Position numbers and translations under genes: made by a program
Source: Streptomyces sp. NBC_00344
GTDB taxonomy: Bacteria; Actinomycetota; Actinomycetes; Streptomycetales; Streptomycetaceae
Assembly (NCBI RefSeq): GCF_036088315.1
Contig: NZ_CP107996.1
Span: 4,795,501-4,859,500, forward strand
Direction: 5' to 3'
Length of the DNA stretch: 64,000 nt
The notes under the pieces: generated by a model
The model's input: only the letters and a program-made list of their open reading frames with translations
The model's database searches: none
What the model was told of the DNA's origin: nothing
Shown: piece after piece, positions 57,314-64,000 of the stretch
How positions within the stretch are numbered: the stretch's first letter is position 1
How the letters are laid out: each line of letters starts with the position of its first letter

Positions 57314-59227
57314 GTGGCAGGCAGGATCAACGATGACGATGTGAAGGCGGTCCGGGACGCGGTCCCGATCGACGCCGTCGTTTCCGAGTACCTCCAGCTG
57401 CGCAACGCCGGCGGCGGGAATCTGAAGGGCCTCTGTCCCTTCCACGACGAGAAGTCCCCCTCCTTCCAGGTCAGTCCCAGCAAGGGCCTGTTCCACTGCT
57501 TCGGCTGCCAGGAGGGCGGGGACACCCTCGCCTTCATCATGAAGATCGACCACCTCTCCTTCAGCGAGGCGGTCGAGCGGCTGGCCGGCACGGCGGGCAT
57601 CACCCTCCGGTACGAGGAGGGCGGCTACACCCCGAACAGCCAGCGCGGCGAGCGCATCCGGCTGGTCGAGGCACACCGGGCCGCCGCGGATTTCTACATC
57701 GGCCAGCTGGACAGCGCAGAGGCCGAGACCGGCCGCAAGTTCCTCGCCGAGCGCGGCTTCGACCAGGCGGCGGCCACCCATTTCAGCGTCGGCTACAGCC
57801 CCGCGGGCTGGGACCATCTCACCCGCTTCCTGCGCGGCAAGGGGTTCTCCGACAAGGAGCTGCTCGCATCGGGGCTCGCCCAGGAGACCCGGGGCGGCAA
57901 GCCCATCGACCGCTTCAGGGGCCGGCTGATGTGGCCGATCCGGGACATCAGCGGCGAAGTCGTCGGATTCGGTGCGCGCAAGCTGCGCGACGACGACAAC
58001 GGCCCGAAGTATCTGAACACCCCCGAGACGGCGATCTACAAGAAGTCGCAGGTGCTGTACGGGATCGACCTGGCGAAGAAGGAGATCGCCAAGTCGAGCC
58101 GGGCGGTGGTCGTCGAGGGCTACACCGATGTCATGGCCTGTCACCTGGCCGGAGTGACCACCGCGGTCGCCACCTGCGGCACAGCCTTCGGCACCGACCA
58201 CATCAAGATCCTCCGCCGGCTTCTGATGGACAACGGCAGCGCCCGGGTGATCTTCACCTTCGACGGTGACGCGGCCGGCCAGAAGGCCGCTCTGCGCGCC
58301 TTCGAGGACGATCAGAAGTTCGCGGCCGAGACCTACATCGCCATCGCTCCCGACGGTATGGACCCCTGCGATCTGCGGCTCGCCCAGGGCGACGGCTCGG
58401 TGCAGGACCTGGTCGAACCGCGCACCCCGCTCTTCGAGTTCGCGCTGCGCCAGATCATCTCCCGCTACGACCTGGAGACCCCGGCCGGCCGGGCCGCGGC
58501 GCTCGACGAGGCCGCGCCGGTGGTGGCGAGGATCAAGAACAGCGCCTCGCAGCACGAGGTCGCCGTCCAGCTGGCCGGCATGATCGGCATCCTGGACACC
58601 CAGTTCGTGGTCAAACGCATCAGCCAGCTGGCGCAGTGGGCCCGCGGCCGGGGCGGCGGGCCGGGCCCCTCGCGCGGTTCCGCCCGCGGCGACACCGCCC
58701 AGCAGCGGGTCCAGGCGCCGCCCGCCGGGTTCAGCGGCCCCGCGCTCAACCTCCGCAGCCCCGCGCACCGCACCGAGCGTGAACTGCTCAAGCTCGCGCT
58801 CCAGCGGCCCGAGCTGGTCTCACCGGCCTTCGACGCCTATGGCATCGACGAGTTCACCGCCCCGCCCTACGCGGCCGTACGACTCGCGATCATGGAGGCG
58901 GGTGGTGCCGATCAGGGCATCACCGACTCCTCCGCCTATCTCACCCGGGTGCGCGAGGCCGCGCCGGACGACGTGGTCCGCGCCGTGGTGACCGAGCTCG
59001 CCGTCGAGGCGATCATGCGTCGCACGGTGGACGAGGTGTACGCGGGCGAGCAGCTGGTCCATGTCCGGCTGCGCGCGGTGGACCGCCGGGTCATGGAGGT
59101 CCAGGGCACTCTGGCCCGGGCCTCCACACAGGGCGACGCCGAGCAGTACGCCGCCGTGCAGAACGAACTCTGGACGCTCCAGCAGTACGGCCGCTCGCTG
59201 CGCAACCGCGGCGCCGAGGCACTCTGA
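57314..59227 (+). CDS. dnaG: DNA primase
   Basis: 637 residues. The N-terminal CHC2 zinc domain has GLCPFHDEKSPSF and FHCFGCQEGGD. The TOPRIM catalytic core (about 265-360) has VVVEGYTDVMACHLAG and FTFDGDAAGQKAALRA. A C-terminal DnaB-binding domain (about 480-637) follows a Pro/Gly/Ala-rich linker. TAGACT (57302-57307) ends 6 nt before the GTG, pointing to a leaderless mRNA. It is followed by the hrdA-like sigma gene, the usual streptomycete arrangement. Confidence 0.97.
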   Translation: MAGRINDDDVKAVRDAVPIDAVVSEYLQLRNAGGGNLKGLCPFHDEKSPSFQVSPSKGLFHCFGCQEGGDTLAFIMKIDHLSFSEAVERLAGTAGITLRYEEGGYTPNSQRGERIRLVEAHRAAADFYIGQLDSAEAETGRKFLAERGFDQAAATHFSVGYSPAGWDHLTRFLRGKGFSDKELLASGLAQETRGGKPIDRFRGRLMWPIRDISGEVVGFGARKLRDDDNGPKYLNTPETAIYKKSQVLYGIDLAKKEIAKSSRAVVVEGYTDVMACHLAGVTTAVATCGTAFGTDHIKILRRLLMDNGSARVIFTFDGDAAGQKAALRAFEDDQKFAAETYIAIAPDGMDPCDLRLAQGDGSVQDLVEPRTPLFEFALRQIISRYDLETPAGRAAALDEAAPVVARIKNSASQHEVAVQLAGMIGILDTQFVVKRISQLAQWARGRGGGPGPSRGSARGDTAQQRVQAPPAGFSGPALNLRSPAHRTERELLKLALQRPELVSPAFDAYGIDEFTAPPYAAVRLAIMEAGGADQGITDSSAYLTRVREAAPDDVVRAVVTELAVEAIMRRTVDEVYAGEQLVHVRLRAVDRRVMEVQGTLARASTQGDAEQYAAVQNELWTLQQYGRSLRNRGAEAL

Positions 59228-59355
59228 CCCGGGCCTTTCCCGACGGGGCTCCGGCCCCCCCGCCTGCCCCGTAACCGCCGGGTCACGGGGCGGACTCAGA
59301 AAGTCACCGCACGCCCCTCGTGGCGGCGATGTGTCGTACCCCACACTGGACTGCG

Positions 59356-60600
59356 GTGTCTGAGTCCTCGGAGTACGGCCGGTCCACCGGCAGTGGGCCA
59401 CCGGCTCCCGCGGACCCGCTCATCGAGTACGGGACGGAAGGCGGCCCGGCCGCCGATGTCCCGCTGCCGCACGCCCCCGAACCGGCAGTCATCCTGGAGG
59501 CCGCCCCCGTGCAGACCCGGACCCTGACCGAAACCGAAGTGGCCCCGGCAGTCCCCGGACGGGAACCGGCCTCGCCCGCTCCCGGAACCGGGCCCGCCGC
59601 CGAGGGGGACCGGCCCCCGGCCGAGGTCGTGACGGAGGACCCGGCGGACGGTCCAGGACCGCCCCGTGCCAGGGCCGCCGACACCGCCGGCCCGACGTCC
59701 GACCTCTTCCGTCAGTACCTGCGCGAGATCGGCCGCATCCCCCTGCTCACCGCGGCGGACGAGGTGGACCTGGCCCGCCGTGTGGAAGCCGGTCTCTTCG
59801 CCGAGGAACGCCTCGCCGGTGCCAGCGACCTCGACTCCCGGCTCGCCGTCGACCTCGACCGGCTGGTGGTCATGGGCCGGATGGCCAAGCGCCGCCTCAT
59901 CGAGGCCAACCTGCGCCTGGTCGTCTCGGTGGCCAAGCGCTATGTGGGGCGGGGTCTGACCATGCTCGATCTGGTCCAGGAAGGAAACCTCGGCCTGATC
60001 AGGGCGGTTGAGAAATTCGACTACGCCCGCGGCTACAAGTTCTCCACCTACGCGACCTGGTGGATCCGCCAGGCCATGTCCCGGGCCCTGGCGGACCAGG
60101 CGCGGACGATACGAGTCCCCGTCCACGTGGTCGAGTTGATCAACCGGGTGGTGAGGGTGCAGCGGCGGATGCTTCAGGAACGCGGCTACGAACCCACCCC
60201 GCAGGAAGTCGCGGACCAGCTCGAACTCACCCCCGAGCGGGTCGGCGAGGTCCTGCGGCTCGCCCAGGAGCCGGTCTCCCTCCACACCCCGGTGGGGGAG
60301 GAGGACGATGTGGCCCTCGGAGACCTGATAGAGGACGGCGACGCGGCGTCGCCCGTGGAGTCGGCGGCCTTCCTCCTGCTGCGTCAGCATCTGGAGGCGG
60401 TGCTGTCCACGCTGGGCGAACGGGAGCGGAAGGTCGTCCAGCTGCGGTACGGGCTGGAGGACGGCAGACCGCGGACGCTGGAGGAGATCGGCCGGATCTT
60501 CGGCGTGACGAGGGAGCGGATCCGTCAGATCGAGTCGAAGACGCTCAACAAGCTGCGCGACCACGCCCTGGCCGACCAGCTGCGCGGCTACCTGGACTGA
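59356..60600 (+). CDS. hrdA: RNA polymerase principal-like sigma factor (HrdA type)
   Basis: 414 residues. A Pro/Ala-rich N-terminal ~110 residues precedes region 1.2 ([20 protein letters not shown]), region 2 ([39 protein letters not shown] and [10 protein letters not shown]), region 3 and region 4 ([20 protein letters not shown]). Being shorter than RpoD/HrdB and next to dnaG suggests HrdA, a dispensable paralogue of the principal sigma factor in S. coelicolor; the symbol is an inference. GTG 59356 is preferred, opening VSESSEYGR; an ATG at 59320 is also in frame. Confidence 0.9.
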   Translation: MSESSEYGRSTGSGPPAPADPLIEYGTEGGPAADVPLPHAPEPAVILEAAPVQTRTLTETEVAPAVPGREPASPAPGTGPAAEGDRPPAEVVTEDPADGPGPPRARAADTAGPTSDLFRQYLREIGRIPLLTAADEVDLARRVEAGLFAEERLAGASDLDSRLAVDLDRLVVMGRMAKRRLIEANLRLVVSVAKRYVGRGLTMLDLVQEGNLGLIRAVEKFDYARGYKFSTYATWWIRQAMSRALADQARTIRVPVHVVELINRVVRVQRRMLQERGYEPTPQEVADQLELTPERVGEVLRLAQEPVSLHTPVGEEDDVALGDLIEDGDAASPVESAAFLLLRQHLEAVLSTLGERERKVVQLRYGLEDGRPRTLEEIGRIFGVTRERIRQIESKTLNKLRDHALADQLRGYLD

Positions 60601-60624
60601 GAAGGGGCGCTCGGCCCCGGAGCA

Positions 60625-60662
60625 GGGCCGTGGTCCCCGGCGGGCGCCGGGGACCACGGCCC
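60625..60662. terminator. Bidirectional hairpin after hrdA
   Basis: An 18-bp perfect inverted repeat (60625-60642 with 60645-60662) lies between the sigma gene and the convergent ABC exporter operon. Confidence 0.8.
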
Positions 60663-60666
60663 GCCG

Positions 60667-62589
60667 TCATTCGACCTCCACCACGGCCTGCGCGAACTGT
60701 GCGGCGTACAGGCGCGCGTACGCGCCGTCCGCGGCCAGCAGTTCGTCGTGCGAGCCCTGCTCGACGATGGCCCCGCTCTCCATCACCAGAATCACGTCGG
60801 CGTCACGGATCGTGGACAGCCGGTGCGCGATGACGAAACTGGTGCGTCCGTGCGCCAGCCGCGCCATCGCCTTCTGGATCAGCACCTCGGTACGGGTGTC
60901 GACCGAGCTGGTCGCCTCGTCGAGCACCAGGATCACCGGGTCGGACAGGAAGGCCCGCGCGATCGTGATCAGCTGCTTCTCGCCCGCGCTCACCCCCGTG
61001 CCCTCGTCGTCGATCACCGTGTCGTACCCGTCCGGCAGGGTGCGGATGAAGCGGTCGGCATGGGCAGCCCTGGCGGCTTCCTCGACCTCCTCGCGGGTCA
61101 CCTGGCGGGAGGCCCCGTACGCGATGTTGTCCGCGATGGTGCCGCCGAACAGCCAGGTGTCCTGGAGCACCATGCCGATACCCGAACGCAGTTCCTCGCG
61201 TGACATCTTCGCGATGTCGGCGCCGTCGAGCATGATCCGGCCGTCGGTCACCTCGTAGAACCGCATCAGCAGATTCACCAGAGTCGTCTTGCCCGCGCCG
61301 GTCGGACCGACGATCGCCACCGTGTGGCCCGGCTCGACCGACAGCGAAAGATCGTCGATCAGCGGCTTGTCCGGCTCGTAGCGGAAGGAGACCTTCTCCA
61401 GCGAGATGCTGCCGCGCAGATCGTCGGGCCGGCCTGCGGACACGGAGTCCGGCGCCTGCTCCTCGGCGTCGAGCAGTTCGAAGATCCGCTCGGCGGACGC
61501 GACACCGGACTGCACCAGGTTCGCCATCGAGGCGACCTGGGTCAGCGGCATCGAGAACTGCCGCGAGTACTGGATGAAGGCCTGCACGTCACCGATCGAC
61601 AGGGAGCCGGTGGCGACCCGCAGACCGCCGACGACCGCCACCAGCACGTAGTTGATGTTCGAGACGAACATCATCAGCGGCTGCATGATCCCGCTGTTGA
61701 ACTGCGCCTTGAAGCTCGCGTCGTACAGGGCGTCGTTCTGCTCGCGGAAGGCCTCGGCCGACTCGTCCTGCCGTCCGAAGACCTTCACGAGGGCGTGACC
61801 GGTGTACATCTCCTCGATGTGGGCGTTGAGCTTGCCCGTCACCTTCCACTGCTGCACGAACTGCGGCTGTGACCGCTTGCCGACCCGCGTCGCGACCACG
61901 ACCGACAGCGGCACCGTCACCAGCGCGACCAGGGCGAGGATCCAGGAGATCCAGAACATCATCACCAGCACACCGATGATGGTCAGCAGCGAGTTGATGA
62001 GCTGGCCCATCGTCTGCTGCATGGTCTGGCCGATGTTGTCGACGTCGTTCGTGGTGCGGCTCAGCACCTCGCCGCGCTTCTGCTTGTCGTAGTACGACAG
62101 CGGCAGCGTCGACAGCTTCCCCTGGATGTCCTCGCGCATCCGGTACACGGTCTGGTTGACGATCCGCGCCACCATCCGGGTGGCCACCAGCATCAGCAGT
62201 CCCGCACACACGAAGGCCGCGAGCGCGAGGAGCAGGACCTTGCCGACCTCGGTGAAGTCGATGCCCTGGCCCGGCGTGAAGCTGATGCCGCCGAGCATGT
62301 CGGCCATCCCGCCCTGGCCGCGGTCGCGCAGCCCCTGGAGCGCCTGCGCCTTGGTGATGCCCTTCGGCAACTGCCGGCCGACGATCCCGGAGAAGACCAG
62401 GTCGGTCGCCCGGCCCAGGATCTTAGGCCCGACCACCGAGAGCGCGACGCTGCCTATGACCGCGGTCAGCATCGTGAACATGGCCGGGCGGTCATGCGCG
62501 AGCATCCGCAGCAGCCGTTTGCCCGACCCCTTGAAGTCCGTGGACTTCTGGACGGGCCCTGCCATCATGCGTCCACCAGGACCCGCCAT
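60667..62589 (-). CDS. ABC exporter half-transporter, catalytically canonical subunit
   Basis: 640 residues. Six membrane helices (about 30-350) are followed by an ATPase domain: Walker A GPTGAGKTT, signature VSAGEKQLITIARAF, Walker B ILVLDEATSSVD with the catalytic Glu, and switch His in FVIAHRLST. It overlaps the stop of the upstream gene by 1 nt, so the two subunits are made together as a heterodimeric multidrug or lipid exporter. Substrate unknown. Confidence 0.93.
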   Translation of the reverse strand: MAGPGGRMMAGPVQKSTDFKGSGKRLLRMLAHDRPAMFTMLTAVIGSVALSVVGPKILGRATDLVFSGIVGRQLPKGITKAQALQGLRDRGQGGMADMLGGISFTPGQGIDFTEVGKVLLLALAAFVCAGLLMLVATRMVARIVNQTVYRMREDIQGKLSTLPLSYYDKQKRGEVLSRTTNDVDNIGQTMQQTMGQLINSLLTIIGVLVMMFWISWILALVALVTVPLSVVVATRVGKRSQPQFVQQWKVTGKLNAHIEEMYTGHALVKVFGRQDESAEAFREQNDALYDASFKAQFNSGIMQPLMMFVSNINYVLVAVVGGLRVATGSLSIGDVQAFIQYSRQFSMPLTQVASMANLVQSGVASAERIFELLDAEEQAPDSVSAGRPDDLRGSISLEKVSFRYEPDKPLIDDLSLSVEPGHTVAIVGPTGAGKTTLVNLLMRFYEVTDGRIMLDGADIAKMSREELRSGIGMVLQDTWLFGGTIADNIAYGASRQVTREEVEEAARAAHADRFIRTLPDGYDTVIDDEGTGVSAGEKQLITIARAFLSDPVILVLDEATSSVDTRTEVLIQKAMARLAHGRTSFVIAHRLSTIRDADVILVMESGAIVEQGSHDELLAADGAYARLYAAQFAQAVVEVE

Positions 62590-64000
62590 CAGGCCGCCTC
62601 CGCCTCGGTGAGCTGGGAGAGCACGATCTCCCGGTATGTCTCATTGCCGGCCATCAACTCGTGATGGCGCCCCGTACCGACGACCCGGCCCTCGTCCATG
62701 ACGACGATCCGGTCGGCGTCACGGATGGTGGAGACGCGCTGGGCGACTATCACCACCGTCGCTTCGGACGTCTCCTGGCGCAGCGCGGCACGCAGCGCCG
62801 CGTCGGTCGCGTAGTCCAGCGCCGAGAAGGAGTCGTCGAAGAGATAGATCTCCGGGCGCTGCACCAGTGTTCTGGCGATCGCCAGACGCTGCCGCTGCCC
62901 GCCGGAGACATTGGTCCCGCCCTGCGAGATCGGGGCGTTCAGCCCGCCATCGAGCTGCGCGACGAAGTCCCTGGCCTGCGCGACCTCCAGCGCGTGCCAC
63001 AGGTCGTCGTCGGTGGCGTCGGGGTTCCCGTAGCGCAGGTTCGTCGCGACGGTGCCGGAGAAGAGATACGGCTTCTGCGGGACCAGCGACACGGTGCTGG
63101 CCAGCAGCACCGGGTCGATCTTCCGCACATCGGTGCCGTCCACCAGCACTTCCCCGCCGGTGGCGTCGAACAGCCGCGGCACCAGGCCGAGCAGCGTCGA
63201 CTTGCCGCTGCCGGTCGACCCGATGACCGCGGTGGTCTCACCGGGCAGTGCCTGCAGCGCGACCTCCCTGAGTACGGAGGCCTCGGCGCCCGGGTACTTG
63301 AACCCGGCGCCGCGGATCTCAAGATGGCCGTGCCTGGCCAGTTCCCGTACCGGCTGCAGCGGCGGTACCACGCTGGAATCGGTGGTGAGCACCTCCTGGA
63401 TGCGCTCGGCACACACCTCGGCGCGCGGCACCATCATGAACATGAAGGTGGCCATCATCACCGACATCACGATCTGCATCAGATAGGCGAGGAACGCGGT
63501 GAGCGCGCCGATCTGCATCGCACCGCTGTCGATGCGGTGCGCGCCGAACCAGACCACCGCGATCGACGAGATGTTGACCACGGTCATCACAGTGGGGAAC
63601 ATCAGCGCCATCAGCCGCGCTGTCCCCAGCGAGACCTCGGTCAGCTCGGTGTTGGCCCCCTCGAAGCGGCCCTTCTCGTAGTCGTCCTTCACGAAGGCGC
63701 GGATGACCCGGTTGCCGGTGATCTGCTCGCGCAGCACCCGGTTCACCGTGTCGAGCCGCACCTGCATCTTCCGGAACAGCGGACGCATCCGCCGGATGAT
63801 CAGCGAGACCAGGACGAGCATCACCGGGACGACCGCGATCAGCACGAGAGAGAGCGGCACGTCCTGACCGAGCGCCAGGACGATGGCGCCGACACACATG
63901 ATCGGCGCGGAGGCCATCAGAGTGAACGCCATCAGCGTCAGCATCTGGACCTGCTGGACGTCGTTGGTGGTACGGGTGATGAGGGACGGCGCACCGAAGT
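62589..64000 (-). CDS. ABC exporter half-transporter, degenerate ATP site (5' end outside window)
   Basis: The frame is open to the right edge; 470 codons are visible, covering the end of the membrane domain and the whole ATPase domain. Conserved SLITRTTNDVQQVQ is the intracellular coupling helix. Walker A is GSTGSGKST and the signature is VSGGQRQRLAIARTL. The Walker B end reads YLFDDSFSALD, with Asp in place of the catalytic Glu, and the switch reads VAQRVST, with Gln in place of His. This is the non-catalytic half expected in an asymmetric heterodimer with the following gene. Confidence 0.92.
   Translation of the reverse strand, partial: FGAPSLITRTTNDVQQVQMLTLMAFTLMASAPIMCVGAIVLALGQDVPLSLVLIAVVPVMLVLVSLIIRRMRPLFRKMQVRLDTVNRVLREQITGNRVIRAFVKDDYEKGRFEGANTELTEVSLGTARLMALMFPTVMTVVNISSIAVVWFGAHRIDSGAMQIGALTAFLAYLMQIVMSVMMATFMFMMVPRAEVCAERIQEVLTTDSSVVPPLQPVRELARHGHLEIRGAGFKYPGAEASVLREVALQALPGETTAVIGSTGSGKSTLLGLVPRLFDATGGEVLVDGTDVRKIDPVLLASTVSLVPQKPYLFSGTVATNLRYGNPDATDDDLWHALEVAQARDFVAQLDGGLNAPISQGGTNVSGGQRQRLAIARTLVQRPEIYLFDDSFSALDYATDAALRAALRQETSEATVVIVAQRVSTIRDADRIVVMDEGRVVGTGRHHELMAGNETYREIVLSQLTEAEAA

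Overview
The window is a high-GC chromosomal segment (roughly 70% G+C by eye, with strong third-position G/C bias and many GTG starts). The gene content and order (era, leuA, recO-uppS-zur-znu-glyS, dusB-ppdK, nirBD, dgt, dnaG and an hrdA-type sigma factor) point to a Streptomyces or a very close relative. From memory the order resembles the conserved core of Streptomyces chromosomes, but no alignment was run. I see no tRNA, rRNA, insertion sequence, prophage or CRISPR array. It reads as ordinary core chromosome with a few small scars.

Layout. 1-8.9 kb: the 3' end of a CorC/CBS-domain protein, a MmcQ/YjbR protein, a SpoIIE-type phosphatase, a DHA2 exporter with its divergent MmyB-type regulator, a degenerate cytidine deaminase homologue, an amtB-glnK operon and era. 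9-13.8 kb: a protealysin-type M4 protease paired with an emfourin-like inhibitor, leuA with a leucine-codon leader peptide, a zinc-ribbon/TerB protein and a VOC protein. 13.9-18 kb: an MMPL transporter followed by a NarL-type two-component system. 18.3-24.7 kb: recO, uppS, the zinc-uptake operon znuA-znuC-znuB-zur under tandem Zur boxes, and glyS. 24.7-33.4 kb: a small deletion scar, TetR regulator, aldo/keto reductase, Lrp regulator with an amino-acid permease, a 64-aa protein, and two MFS exporters flanking a second MmyB-type regulator. 33.5-41 kb: dusB, ppdK and a sugar ABC importer without its own ATPase. 41.3-54.3 kb: VOC and SDR proteins, then the nitrate/nitrite assimilation genes (FAD oxidoreductase-nirB-nirD, nasA, a sirohydrochlorin chelatase) interrupted by a second two-component system. 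54.4-64 kb: dgt, a ferredoxin-reductase-like flavoprotein, dnaG, an hrdA-like sigma factor and a heterodimeric ABC exporter that runs off the right edge.

How the genes work together. Nitrogen supply is the clearest theme. AmtB/GlnK handle ammonium, NasA reduces nitrate, NirBD reduce nitrite, and the chelatase at 53.5 kb can supply the siroheme NirB needs. The amtB, nirB-operon and nasA promoters each carry GTnAC/GAAAC-type half-sites spaced 11 or 22 bp apart, as expected for GlnR. Zinc homeostasis forms a closed loop in which Zur is the last gene of the operon it is predicted to repress. Many genes appear leaderless, with a TAnnnT-like hexamer ending 6-10 nt before the start codon.

The observations most worth following are an AmtB whose first twin-histidine is glutamate, a cytidine-deaminase-fold protein that has lost its zinc ligands and catalytic glutamate, the leuA attenuator with two mutually exclusive stems, the protease/inhibitor pair, and a scar where two divergent genes lost their 5' halves.
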